From Chrysaora quinquecirrha (Eukaryota; Cnidaria; Scyphozoa; Semaeostomeae; Pelagiidae), in assembly GCA_014526335.1 (NCBI GenBank), contig JACTAT010000215.1, positions 213,955 to 277,954 on the forward strand: a DNA stretch of 64,000 nucleotides, read 5' to 3'. The position numbers and the translations under genes are program-made. The notes beneath the pieces are model-generated. The model made no database searches. It saw only the letters and a program-made list of their open reading frames with translations, and was not told where the DNA came from. This document shows positions 47,060 to 58,249 of the stretch, one piece after another (the first letter of the stretch is position 1; each line of letters starts with the position of its first letter).

Positions 47060-47815
47060 TTCATTATTATCATCCTCACCATAAAAATCGTCATAATAAT
47101 AATAATAATAATAATAATCACCATCATCATTATCATCATGATCATCATGATTACCATCACTATCATTGATAGTGTGGCTGCGGCAAGATCTAAAGGAACT
47201 CACCACCACCACAATCACCCCTACAACCATCACCACCACCACCCCTATCACAACCACCACAACCACCCTAAAACCATCACCACCACCACCCTTATCACTA
47301 CCACCACAACCACCCTAAAACCATCACCACCACCACCCCTATCACCACCACCACAACCACCCCTAAAACCATCACCACCACCACCCTTATCACCACCACC
47401 ACAATCACCCCTACAACCATCACCACCACCACCCCTATCACCACCACCACAACCACCCTGAAACCATCACCACCACCACCCTTATCACCACCACCAGCCC
47501 CTAAAACCACCACCACGATCACCTCTATCAAAACCACCACGCCCCTTATCACCACCACCAGAACCACCCCTACAACCATCACCTCGACCACCCCTATCAC
47601 CACCACCACAACCCCCCTACAATCATCACCACGATCATCCCTATCACAACCATCACAAGCACCCCTACCTTCAGCACCACAACCACCTCTACCACCACCA
47701 CTACATCCATACTACCATCACAATCACCCCTACCAACAAGCATCATAATCATCGTGGTCATCAACACCATCATCATAACCACCACCATTATCATGATAAT
47801 CATTATCGTCATTGT
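47060..47815. repeat. CACCACCAC-rich minisatellite
   Basis: AAT and ATC triplets lead into ~45-bp units of CCACCACCACCCCTATCACC, ACAACCACCCCTAAAACCAT. Open frames in several phases are repeat products. Confidence 0.95.
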
Positions 47816-47932
47816 TGTGCATACCGATTAACATCTTTCATCATTTGACCGCAATAGCTATATTCAACCAGAGTCGTTCTTCGAACACGGCCATAGGGCC
47901 CCTATGTTTTCTTATAAACGCCTAGACTTATT

Positions 47933-48069
47933 AATTCGTCGTAGTCTACGCTCCTCCACACTCCACCACCCCGCGCCAACCACTACTCCACCACTCCGAG
48001 GAAGCAGCTGTATGTTGTTATAGTTGTTAGAAGCTGTTTCCGAAAGAGTGGAAGGAAAATAATAAGTCT
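47933..48069. mobile_element. Mutator-like miniature element, copy 3
   Basis: Ends TAGACTTATTAATTCG and TAGACTTATTA (inverted). The flanking 9 bases are not a clean duplication. It adjoins the Penelope coding remnant at 48074. Confidence 0.6.
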
Positions 48070-48073
48070 AATT

Positions 48074-48193
48074 ACGCCTTTACAACAAATACATGACAAA
48101 CGGGAGAGTGTTAGACGAGCCAAAGAACAATACTTCATTGGCTTGGCTAACTCTCTTGCACCTAACGGACTTAACAGAACTACAGACCGCTAA
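48074..48193 (+). pseudogene. C-terminal tail of a Penelope-like endonuclease
   Basis: One frame reads RESVRRAKEQYFIGLANSLA followed by PNGLNRTTDR and a stop, like the conserved last residues of Penelope GIY-YIG proteins (FI.LANSLAP.GLN). The remainder of the element upstream is missing. Confidence 0.6.
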
Positions 48194-48467
48194 CCCAGTT
48201 TTTTTAACTTATTTTTTAACAGCTAACTATATAAATAATGATTAATTACTCATATCCATAAAATACCCTCTGTCCAAACCAGTTCCATCTATTTTATTTA
48301 CTTCCTTCAAATCTCATCTAATCCTGTGCTTTCCTGTCCGCCTCTTTTCATTTCACCTTACAACTTCATCCACTATTACGTCACCTACACACCACCCACT
48401 GAGGTCCACCAATCACAATCAAACACAAAATTTGAATTTGTGTAAAATATTTTATTCGTTTACTACT

Positions 48468-48507
48468 CTGATGAAGCCCTGAATGCCGGGCGAAATATTA
48501 GTATAAA
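48468..48507 (+). ncRNA. Hammerhead-ribozyme-like motif of a Penelope element
   Basis: CTGATGA, then AGCCC...GGGC as stem II, then GAA and ATATTAGTAT as a 3-bp stem III (ATA/TAT, loop TTAG) with A as the cleavage base. It lies 275 bases past the Penelope stop codon, where such ribozymes are expected. Stem I pairing is weak. Confidence 0.5.
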
Positions 48508-48659
48508 AAAATTCGTCTTTTTTTGCTTCGTATTCTCGTCGCTTTGCAGCGTTACTGCCTCACTTTTATTTTACTTTATTCGCCGCAAGAATCGAAAGAT
48601 CCGACGGGACAGTCTGCAGTTCGTGGCCTTTTCTCTGTATCAATTCAGTCTAATAAACG

Positions 48660-49050
48660 CCGCTTTCCAGAAAGCGGCGTTTAATAGAAAGCGGCGTTTA
48701 TTAGAGGGCAGCGTTTATTACAAAGGTTTGGTTCTAAGTGCTGCGTTAAATGGAGGGCGGCGTTTATCTGAGGGCGGCGTTTATTACAAAGGTTTGGTTC
48801 TAAGTGCTGCGTTAAATGGAGGGCGGCGTTTATCTGAGGGCGGCGTTTATTACAAAGGTTTGGTTCTAAGTCCTGCGTTAAATGGAGGGCGGCGTTTATC
48901 TGAGGGCGGCGTTTATTACAAAGGTTTGGTTCTAAGTGCTGCGTTAAATGGAGGGCAGCGTTTATCTGAGGGCGGCGTTTATTACAAAGGTTTGGTTCTA
49001 AGTGCTGCGTTTAATGGAGGGCGGCGTTTATCTGAGGGCGGCGTTTATTA
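48660..49050. repeat. 66-bp tandem array GCGGCGTTTATT...
   Basis: Five copies of a 66-bp unit (GGCGGCGTTTATCTGAGG, TTACAAAGGTTTGGTTCTAA, GTGCTGCGTTAAATGGAGG). Because 66 is a multiple of three, a 142-codon frame stays open with a 22-residue repeat (YKGLVLSAALNGGRRLSEGG). I treat it as non-coding since isolated GCGGCGTTTAT words also occur at 27235 and 45890. Confidence 0.85.
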
Positions 49051-49051
49051 G

Positions 49052-49633
49052 CAGTGCATTTTTTAAGGATTTGTCACTGGTGGGGCACGGGCATTTGAGA
49101 AAAGGGCACTTTATCTACAGATTAACTACAGATATTGCGGTGTGAGACAATGCGCTCTGTTTGCATCGAATGCGGTGATAAACCCATGTTCGCAGCAAAA
49201 ACTTTATTTACAATCCCAGTTGTTATTGCTATAAGCTTGCGCAAGCGAATTGAGAAATTAAAGCCAACATCGCTTCATTCAGGAAGAAATCCTACATCTT
49301 TGATTTTATCCCATTGCTCGCAACTCTCATCAGTAAATTTACTCTCATTGCCAGGCAACAGGCGTTTTACGAAGGAAATGCCTGCTTTTACAAACGCAGG
49401 CATTGAATTTGGTTCATAAGTAGCTTAATATCGGGTTAATATCTTCCAATATTTGTTCTTGTTCTGTATGTAGACGTCTTTCTAGAAATTCAGACGCAGG
49501 GAAGCAAATACAAGCAAAATTCACTGAATGAAAAGGGCATTAAAGTGGTGGGGCAAAAATGTTCCACTGGTAGGGCAATCGGAGGGCCTGGTGGGGAATT
49601 GCCCCACCACTTTGTGTGTTAAAAATGCCCTGT
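49052..49633. mobile_element. hAT-like non-autonomous element
   Basis: Left end CAGTGCATTTTTTAAGG...GGTGGGGCA and right end, read inward, CAGGGCATTTTTAACACACA...GTGGTGGGGCA. Flanking octamers agree only partly. No transposase. Confidence 0.6.
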
Positions 49634-49850
49634 TAATTGAAGGAAATGCAGTATGACAATTGAACTGGCTAAAAAGTGGGAGGCACAGGCACTAACCTTT
49701 ACTTGGCTTTTACACCAAGTACTTCATGCCCATGTGTTTTTTCAATTTCACCAAAACGACTCAGAGTCGAAGGCGCCATTTTTTCTCGTGGAGCTTCGAG
49801 ATCATTTCATTTCACCTTTGCTTAATTTATTTCATCCATAATTAATCAGC

Positions 49851-52800
49851 ATGGAAGAAGAAGCAGTAATTTCAACGACGACAGCAGAAGAAACAGAAAA
49901 CATGGAGGTGAAAGACGAAAACGATGTTGTCAAGGAATTGGATGAAATGTTCAAAAATCGCTTCACTGAAAACGACACTGATTTTATGGAAGTTTTCAAT
50001 AGAGATGACATCCCACCTCCAGTTATTGCGAATTACCTCGATCTTAAATATCAGAAGTAAATCAAAGTCAATCTTAATTACTTACTTGGGATTTTCCAAG
50101 TTGTTTTGAATTAATTTCAGGAGCTGGAGCAACTTGAGAAATCCATTCTTGCTTCACGCTTTTTGAAAAGATGAAAATATGGGCCTAAAATGTTGTTGCC
50201 TCTTTCAATTTTAGGCCAGGTGGTGACTGCTAGCCGCGCTGGGTGGATTATTATTGCATACCCCCAAACTGAAGCTCGGTATTCACAAGTTACCGGCTCG
50301 GGAAAAGGTCTTTTTGTTTAGCAATTAAACTTTTTTTAATGAGCAACTTGGCTTTCGTCCAGCCCTCAAAGTTGCTTAAACGTTGCTTAACATTATTTGT
50401 ACCTACTAACCACCCCTGACCTCGCGGATCAAAATCATCATCTGTTAGGCCTAGAACATGACTTTTGGGAGACAGTAAGTGGAAAATGTTAGCTAGCTAC
50501 CAGGGTGCATTCCATGTTAAGTCCACGCCAAAGATTTTGTCATTTTCACCGAAAAAACAATAGATTTTATTGTTCAAAGGCAAGTTGCACGCCGAAGATC
50601 TTCAGGCCAAAGTGCATCAAATGCATCCTGGGCTAGCTAACGAACTTCAAGATGCAAAACATAAGAGCGAAGAACAATTTCCTAACACAAGAAAGAGAAT
50701 AAGCTTGGTTGTTTGACTTCTTAGTTGCTTAAAGTAATTAAATTGAGCCCTCAAGTTGCTTAATGTTAAGGCCAGTTCAGCCCTAGTTGCTTATTGAGCC
50801 ATTGCTTATTAAAAAAAAGTGTAAGCGATCATAGTTAATTTTCCATTGGATACCTTTCCTTTATATCAATTGATTAGGGTAGCTGATCACTACCTATTGT
50901 ACGTTTCCAGCTCATTTTTTGATAGTACGCAGACAAAAGTTGCATTTGAAATATTGCAGCACTTGGCCACCAGGGTAAATTTACCTTTGGAGGTCCACAG
51001 AACAAGTGTTGCACCAAATGTGGCATTGTTTTGCTGGGGTGTTATACACCAGAGATAGAATTGCTTGATAGATAGCTGGATATGTATTGAGCGTAACCCT
51101 TTTCCAGGAGAAAAAAATAAAAAAGTTGTAAATCAAAAGAAAAAATGCGAAGATACCTTCCAAAAATGTCTCTGCTTTTTCCAAACCAAACCAGATTTCA
51201 AATGTCTTGTAGCGAATTGTTGGGAGGGGCGATTCACTCCTTGAAATCTCGTACACCTTTACTAGAAAACCTATTGTTTTCACGGAAATCCCTTGGAAAT
51301 CCTTTTGTTGTCATAAAAATCTCGTACACTTTTTTGAGGAGTGAATTTCCCCTTGATTTGTGGCATGGGATTCAGTAACCAACATCTACTGAAAGGCCAC
51401 ATGACATGTGACGATGCAGAGAAGACATTTAATTTTGAGAAATGCTATACAAGCACTATTTGCAAAAACGAATTCTACTATGGGGGCTTATTCGAGGAGA
51501 GGGCATATTCAATGGGAAGGCTTATTCGAGGAGAGGGCTTATTCGATGGGGGGTGGGGGCTGATTTTAAAGTTCAGTCGTTCCAGTGTGTTGTCGAAAGT
51601 ACAGCAGAGAGAAAAATCTGTACTCTTTTATCAAAATCAGCTGTTTGCCAACATCCAATGGGTTGAGTTGATAGTGAGCCTGTCAGGACTGACTTCGGTG
51701 TTGAAAGATGCATTATAGACAGAAATGAATTCATAAATCCTTCGAATAATTCCCATGGGGGCTAATTCAAGGGGAGGGCTTATTTGCAAAAATGAACTTT
51801 TAACTGGGGGCTTATTCGAGGGGGACAGCTTATATTCGAAGGTGGGGTTTATTCGAAGATTAACGGTATTCTAATTTGCCTGAAATGTCTTTCTAGAGAC
51901 CGTGATGATCATACTAGACATGGCCGTGACGATCGTAATAGATCAGACAGACGAGACAGAGATGAGAGAGGAAGATCAGGGAGAGATGACAGGTCTAGGG
52001 GGTAAGATTTTGATCTGTTTATTTATTATAATTTTGACTTGTGCATCATGCAAGTAGCAACAACAGCAGAGAATTACCAAGTTGATGAAAATAAACCATA
52101 AATTGAAGAATATTCTTGGCCAAAAGTTTATCTACACAATAGACCAATTCAACTAACGACCTCGTTTTCAAAATAATTGAAAATTAGGTCATAGAGAAAT
52201 TTCGACTCCAGATTCGAATTCAGCACCTTCTTTTTAGTGTTGAGACAAATTGTTATGCTTCTAGTCCTTACGATGTTCATTCTATAGTTTGAAAATTTAT
52301 AAAGGATTTGACCGTGAAAAATCGCTCGGGGTGAAATTTTACACCTTCAGTCATTTTTCACGGTCAAATCCCTTATAAATTTTCAAACTTTTAATAGCTA
52401 TAAAATCAACCTCGTAAGAACTAGAAGCGTACGAATTTGCCACAACACTAAAAAGAAGGTGCTGAATTCGAATCTGAAGTCGAAAGTTCTCTATGAACTA
52501 ATTTTCAATTATTTTGAAAACGAGGCCCATAGTTGAAATGGTCTATTACTTATAATTTAAACACTCAAAAAGTTTTTTATAGTTTGTGAGCTGTACAAAA
52601 CTTCAAAATTGCAATAAACATTTTCGGGCATACTTAAAAGCTTTTTTCTTCTGACACTCTTCAGAGTATAAATGTCAGAAACAGACCAAAACAATTGACA
52701 AAGGCAGAATTTATACCCAGATGTGGATTGTAATGCACCAATCAGAAAGCACAGCAGAATTGGCCATGTGTTTTAAACACCAATCAGCTTGCAGGAAGGG

Positions 52801-52974
52801 TGTGAATGTGTCATTAATCCTCATCTCTGATTTTCAACTTCCAGGGATCATCGAAGGGATCGTTCAAGATCACCTCACAAACAACAACAACAGCATGGTC
52901 CAAAGAATACACTTTTTTTGAAAACTTTCAATAAGCAACTTTTGACTTTGGTCCAGCCATCAAGAGTTGCTTAA
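49851..52974 (+). CDS. RAMAC: RNMT-activating mini protein homologue (cap guanine-7 methyltransferase activating subunit)
   Basis: RAMAC binds and activates RNMT, the nuclear enzyme that methylates the mRNA cap guanine. Exons 49851-50056, 51897-52001 and 52845-52974 join in phase (AA|A gives K, GG|G gives G), with donors GTAAAT and GTAAGA and acceptors TTTCTAG and CTTCCAG. The acidic start is followed by the RNMT-binding motif ELDEMFKNRFTENDTDFMEV and DDIPPPVI, matching EEMFASRFTENDKEYQ...PPIV of vertebrate RAMAC. Exon 2 is an RNA-binding RD/RG region (GRDDRNRSDRRDRDERGR), and exon 3 has RDRSRSPHKQQQQ. Predicted length is 146 residues against 118 in human. The last 22 residues and the stop codon come from a transposon at 52910. 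The 5'-most part is sure; whether the last exon is used as drawn is less sure. Confidence 0.8.
50328..50821. mobile_element. Non-autonomous DNA transposon, AAGCAAC subfamily
   Basis: Ends AACTTTTTTTAATGAGCAAC and, inverted, CACTTTTTTTTAATAAGCAA, flanked by TA. Internal GTTGCTTAA words lie on both sides. Located in RAMAC intron 1. Confidence 0.75.
51470..51860. repeat. GGGCTTATTCGAGGGGAGGG repeats
   Basis: Seven or eight spaced copies of GGGCTTATTCGAGG, in two clusters separated by ~200 bases, in RAMAC intron 1 and ending about 35 bases before exon 2. Confidence 0.8.
52138..52547. mobile_element. Long palindromic element, copy 3
   Basis: A 410-bp near-perfect palindrome with ends AATAGACCAATTCAACTA and AATAGACCATTTCAACTA. 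The arms contain GAAGGTGCTGAATTCGAAT and TTTATAAAGGATTTGACCG. RAMAC intron 2. The inner GGATTTGACCGTGAAAA block relates it to the ATTTCGG palindromes at 29.8, 40 and 41.6 kb. Confidence 0.8.
52615..52800 (-). mobile_element. Solo Penelope terminal-repeat fragment
   Basis: Matches the arm at 44725-44999 and keeps the hammerhead-like core as CTGAAGAGTGTCAGAAGAAA on the minus strand. RAMAC intron 2. Another fragment with CTGAGGAGTGACAGACGAAA lies at 53300-53410, downstream of the gene. Confidence 0.6.
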
Positions 52975-53169
52975 CACATCTAGTATTTTAGCCCTCGCAT
53001 AATGCCGGGCACCCCCTAAACCTCTTATTTTGGCTCTTTTCTGGCTTCTCAATGTAATTGACAAGTTTGCAAGGATGTACTGTATAAAGAAAGCTATCTC
53101 ACCAAAAATTTTCACAAAATCTCAGCCCTCGTTGCTTATTGACCAGTTGCTTATTAAAGAAAAAGAGTG
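52910..53169. mobile_element. Non-autonomous DNA transposon, AAGCAAC subfamily, inserted in the RAMAC last exon
   Basis: A 260-bp element with ends CACTTTTTTTGAAAAC and CACTCTTTTTCTTTAATAAG (inverted), flanked by TA at 52908-52909 and 53170-53171, with internal AAGCAAC/GTTGCTTA words. The RAMAC reading frame enters it and stops at TAA 52972-52974. Confidence 0.8.
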
Positions 53170-53419
53170 TATCAATCTGAGATTCCTTCTGTCAGTCTTG
53201 AAAGGCATAAGGGTTGCAGGGCAACAAATTCAGGGCAACACTTGGAAAATCACAGAATGTTACCGTTTTAATAAGGGCAAGGGGGCAATTGACCCACCCC
53301 TTTTTTGGGCATACTTAAAAGCTTTTTTCGTCTGTCACTCCTCAGGGTATGAACCTCAGAAACAGACCGAAACAATAGACTAAGGCTGAATTTATACCCA
53401 GATGCGGCTTGAAAATTTA

Positions 53420-54060
53420 GTTAAATATTTATTCGGCGTTTCCGCAAAAAAGCAACAGTCAAGTGTACCACAAGCAGAGACAGCCAACCCTATGTCACAT
53501 GATTTCTTCAGTTATTTCAGGCAAGGCTGCCAATATTTTTTAGTTGCCCCCCCCCACCATTTTCTCATCAGCCCCCACCCACACCATAAATAATGACCAG
53601 TAACTACAACCTTCAGGATATGCAAACTTGAGTGTAGGGGCACCGTAAGCATGCGGGCAGCAGGGGCAATTGCCTTTGCTGCCCTCATAAATATTGTGAA
53701 ATTAGCCCTGAATTTGTTGCTTCTGCTCCTGCTGCCTGGTGCCCTGATACCTTGCTTCCAGCGCCTTTGCATGACTGCTTTTATTGCTACTTTAGTACAT
53801 TTCCCAAGGTTTTCCATCCTAGGTTCATTTCTTGAAAAACTTTTTCTTGAATTTGCTTTTTATTTCAAATTAAATTTTTTTTACAAATAGACATGTACAA
53901 ATTTAGTAAAAATCTCAACCCTACAATCTGCAAGGTCTATGCTAATTTTACATAAGGACCATTGGTGTTTGGTCAATCGTGATTGTACGGTCTTTCCAAT
54001 CAACCTTAAAATAGCAAACTATAGATGACAGTACCTCCTTTTGTAGATAGAAACAAATAC
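53420..54060. other. Unassigned stretch between RAMAC and MIC13
   Basis: C-rich and GGGGCA-type words around 53545-53690 suggest remnants of hAT-like ends, but no complete element can be drawn. Confidence 0.4.
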
Positions 54061-54069
54061 TTTTGTGTC

Positions 54070-54672
54070 CTAATCTTTTGGTGGTGTAATGAACTTCTTT
54101 GCTTCATCACTCAGTCTTTTAACATGATCTGGGGTCTCGTCAAGGGCTGTGAAAATTGAATGCATGCTGTCGTTCCATGATTTCTTCATTTCATCTGCCG
54201 TGGGAAGCTGAAAGAAGGAAAATTGAATTCTTTGGTAATATAATTGTATCTGCCCTGGCTCCAGACTGGAATTCTTGTAGATTGCGCGTGGAAGTGTGCA
54301 CGTTAAAACAATAGAAGAACAATAGTGCCTATTGTTTACCCAAAGATTACGTGGAAGATCTTTCCCATGCAGTACATATTATACACCATTACTCAGTCAA
54401 AATGCCAATCCTATGTCAAAAATTGGCATAAATTAACACCCGCTACACGAAAAAAATGTCATTTTAGGCCTTACTTTATGAACTGGGATGTGCTGGAAGA
54501 CATTTTCTTCAGCTTTCTTCTTCAGAAGTTTGACATGCTTTTCGTTTCTTTCTCCCGGTCCCCAAATTCCATGCTCGTAGCTTAGAAATACTGCTCCGCC
54601 GGCAATAAACGCCGTTCCTAATATTCTAAGGCCATTTCGCAAAGTTACTAAAAACACAGGAACAACCGACAT
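54070..54672 (-). CDS. MIC13: MICOS complex subunit MIC13 (QIL1)
   Basis: MIC13 is a small inner mitochondrial membrane protein that links the MIC10/MIC26/MIC27 part of MICOS and supports cristae junctions. Two exons, 54475-54672 (start ATG 54672-54670) and 54070-54207 (stop TAG 54070-54072), join between codons with donor GTAAGG and acceptor TTCTTTCAG. The product is 111 residues, close to the usual ~118. Residues 10-32 form one membrane helix (LRILGTAFIAGGAVFLSYEH), with the GGAV.L.Y and WGPGE pattern of the family. The tail has MKKSWNDSMHSIFTALDETP, in place of the usual W-N-aromatic region. Complete and apparently intact. Confidence 0.85.
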
Positions 54673-54748
54673 TTTTGTTTTCTCTGAAGATTTAACATTT
54701 TAGGCCTTTGATATTCTGTTTGTTGTTGCTGTTGTCAGCTATTGTTTT

Positions 54749-54761
54749 GATTGGCCAATCA
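54749..54761. promoter_or_regulatory. Palindromic CCAAT box upstream of MIC13
   Basis: GATTGGCCAATC, a back-to-back ATTGG/CCAAT pair about 80 bases upstream of the MIC13 start codon. This is a position and sequence typical of NF-Y sites in housekeeping promoters; binding is inferred. Confidence 0.4.
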
Positions 54762-54779
54762 ACGTGCAACGAGATAAGG

Positions 54780-56780
54780 GAGTTGACGATCAAACATTGT
54801 TGGTCAAACAATTGAAATTTTCTTTTCCAGCAAAATGTTTTACTGTTTGGCCATGTTCAAAAACACTGCTCGTCCAACTTTTTTTGCTTGCTTCAAGCAA
54901 AAAATGTTTTTGAACTTATGAACTGTTTGACCGTTTTGCCATCTCGCTAAACATTGCTTGACGAGCAGAATTCCTGCAAGCAGCGATGTTTTTAAAAGTT
55001 TCAAAAACATTCTTTGCTTGTATCAAGCAAAAAATGTTTGATGAGCAATGTTTTGTGATGTGACCAAACCGTCAAACATTGTGTTACACAAGCAAATCTT
55101 AAAATGTTTGACAAACAATGTTCGATAGTTTAGCCAGGTCCTTATTTTTAAACAATTGCTTCATAAAAGCAATGTTTGACCGTTTGACTAGACAAACAGT
55201 GCGCAACAAATATATCTCATCTATGCTTCTCAAACAACCTTCGTTTGACAAACAATGTTTTGTTTGACAAGAAAACTTTGTGCAGTGGCCAAGAAACGGT
55301 CAACAGCGCTTGTTAGGTCAAGGTCAATCAATAATTGTTAGTCAAACATTTGAGTTTTGCTTCACACAAGCTACTAGCGCTAGCCAAACACTGCACAACA
55401 ATACACCTCATCTATGCTTATCAAAAAATGTTTTGTTTGACAAAAGATGTTTGTTGAATGTTTTGTTTGACAAGAAAAAAAACGTTTGTGCAGTGGCCAA
55501 CAAACGGTCAACAATTCTTGTTAGGTCAATCAAACATTGTTAGTCAAACATTTGAGATTTGCTTCACACAAGCAACTAGCGCTAGCCAAACACTGCACAA
55601 CAATACACCTCATCTATGCTTCTCAAAAAATGTTTTGTTTGACAAAAGGCGTTTGTTTGAATGTTTTGTTTGACAAGAAAATTTGTACAGTGGCAAAAAA
55701 TGGTCAACAATGCTCGTTAAGTCAATCAAACATTGTTAGTCAAACATTTGAGATTTGCTTCACACAAACAATAAGCTAGCCAAACACTGCACAAAAATAC
55801 ACCTCATCTATTAGATGCTTGTCAAACAATGTTTTGCTTGGCAAACGACGTTTGTTTGAATGTTTTGTTTGACAAGAAAACTTTTGTACAGTGACCAACA
55901 ACAGTCAACAATGCTTGTTTGGTAAATCAAATATCGTTTGTCAAACATTTGAGCTTTGCTTCACACAAGCAACTAGCTAGCCAAACACTGCACAACAATA
56001 CATCTCATCTATGCTTATCAAACAATGTTTTGCTTGATAAAAGACCTTTGTTTGATTTGAATCCTTTTTTTGACAAGAAAACTTTTGTGCAGTGGCCAAC
56101 AAACGGTCAACAATGCTTGTTAGGTCAATAAAACATTGTTGGTCAAACATTTGAGATTTGCCTCAGACAAGCAATAAGCAAGCCAAACACTGCACAAGGA
56201 ATATAACTCATCCATGCTTAGCAAACAAGGTATTGCTTGACAAAAGACGTTTGTTTGAATGTTTTGTTCGACAAGGAAACTTTTGTGCAGTGGCCAACAA
56301 ACGGTCAACAATGCTTGTTAAGTCAATAAAACATTGTTTGTTAAACATTCGAGATTTGCTTCACACAAGCAACTCGCTAGCCAAACACTGCACAACAATA
56401 CATCTGATCTATGCTCACAAACAATGTTCTGCTTGACAAACGACGTTTGTTTGAATGTTTTGTTTGACTGGAAAACTTTTGTGCACTGGCCAACAAACGA
56501 TCAACAATGCTTGTTAGGTCAATCAAAGATTGTTTGTCAAACATTTGAGATTTTCTTTCCTGAGACACAATGCTGACAGTATTGATCTGTCGCAGACATT
56601 GCTTGTCAAACATTTTCTGGGTTTGACAATGATGATGTTTTTGAAATTGCTATGTAAATTCTGACTGACGAACGAACAATATTTTGTGAAGTGGCCAAAT
56701 GGTCATTCAGACATTGCTTATAAAGCAAATCTCAAATGTTTGACCAACAATGTTTAATAGCTGAGCCAGGGCCTTACACT
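54780..56780. repeat. ~200-bp tandem array rich in CAAACATTG words
   Basis: From about 55240 to 56560 some six to seven units with landmark GCAGTGGCCAACAAACGGTC recur about every 200 bases (55281, 55489, 55687, 55890, 56089, 56286, 56484). The left flank, 54780-55240, is built from the same words in disordered form (AAACAATGTTTGAC, TTGCTTCACACAAGCAA). Confidence 0.9.
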
Positions 56781-57235
56781 TCTTGTCAGACGATAAAACA
56801 TTAATGATGAAACATTTTCTAATAGAATATCGAAAAAGAACAAACACATATGTGATCATTTCGAGGCTAACAGACAAAATTAAGTACTGGAATAAAATCA
56901 AAACAAGATTTAAAAAAGCCCTCGCTGTGCAGTAAATACACTTAAATGCTTATTGAAATCTTAGGTGGGGTAAAAAAACGCGCAAAAAGACTTGGCATAC
57001 ATTGCTGGTCTGCTTTATTGAAAATAGGATCAAGTAGGAAAAATTATACAAAACGTTTTGTATTGTTAATAGTGCATTAATATACGAATTATATACATAA
57101 AATATTTAATCATATAAAATTTCAAAATCGAATAAAAAAGTACAAAATAAAATTACCGGTATTAAAATAAGATGTAGTTACTCTTGGTTTTGGCCAAATG
57201 CTTAAAATTCGTTTATAAAATATTGTTTGCAGAAC
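56781..57235. other. Unassigned AT-rich stretch between arrays
   Basis: No gene or repeat recognised. Confidence 0.4.
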
Positions 57236-57239
57236 ATTT

Positions 57240-58150
57240 TAAATTAATTCATTAGGCAAAATGTTTTGCTGTTTTGGCATGGGGCAAAACATTAGCTCTT
57301 TTAACACTGGAGTGTGACAAGTTTGATATGTTTTGTAAAGTTTTCAAAAATATTGTTAAGTGAACTCTGAATTTCGAACAACGTTTCGTGTCGTAGCAAA
57401 AATATCAAAAAAACATTGCTCATCAATTACTTTTGGAGTGTGACAAGTTTAAAATGTTTTTGAAAGTTTTCAAAATATTGCTAAGTGAACTCTGATTTCC
57501 AAACAATGTTTCGTGTCGTAGCAAAAACATCAAAAACAAAACATTGCTCGTCAATTATTTTTGGAGAGTGACAAGTTTAAAATGTTTTTGAAAGTTTACA
57601 AAAATATTGCTAAGTGAACTCTGATTTCCAAACAATGTTTCGTGTCATAGCAAAAACATCAAAAACAAAAAATTTCTCGTCAATTATTTTTGGAGTGTGA
57701 CAAGAATAAAATGTTTTTGAATGTTTACAAAAATATTGCTAAGTGAACTCTGATTTCCAAACAATGTTTCGTGTCGTTGCAAAAACATCAAAAACAAAAC
57801 ATTGCTCGCCAATTAATTTTGGAGAGTGACAAGTTTAAAATGTTTTTTAAAGTTTTCAAAAAACAATGCTAAGCGAACTCTGATTTCCAAACAATGTTTC
57901 GTGTCGCAGCCAAAACATCAAAAACAAAACATTGCTCGCCAATTAATTTTGAAGAGTGACGTTTAAAATGTTTTTGAAAGTTTTCAAAAATATTGCTAAG
58001 CGAACCCTGATTTCCAAACAATGTTTCGTGTCGTAGCAAAAACATCAAAAACAAAACATTGCTCGTCAATTATTTTTGGAGAGTGACAAGAATAAAATGT
58101 TTTTGAAAGTTTTAAAAAATATTGCTAAGCGAACTATGATTTCCAAACAA
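57240..58150. repeat. ~122-bp tandem array
   Basis: Seven units containing TGATTTCCAAACAATGTTTC, GTGTCGTAGCAAAAACATC, AACATTGCTCGTCAATTA and AAAATGTTTTTGAAAGTTT. The words overlap in style with the 200-bp array to its left, suggesting a shared origin. Confidence 0.9.
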
Positions 58151-58249
58151 TGTTATATATATTTGTCATGAATGGCGTTTAATTGTCCTTGCGTCTTGAT
58201 TGGTCAATCGCTCTTATCAAACTGATGAATTGATGAAGATTGATTAATC

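Noticed and set aside
48623..49051. 142-codon frame with five 22-residue repeats
   Set aside because: The 66-bp period keeps the frame open by itself; the same GCGGCGTTTAT words occur as non-coding repeats elsewhere in the window.
50118..50180. Alternative second exon of RAMAC after TTAATTTCAG
   Set aside because: In the phase required it reads KSWSNLRNPFLLHAF and then stops, with no RNA-binding tail. The exon at 51897 fits phase and composition better. A minor isoform is not excluded.
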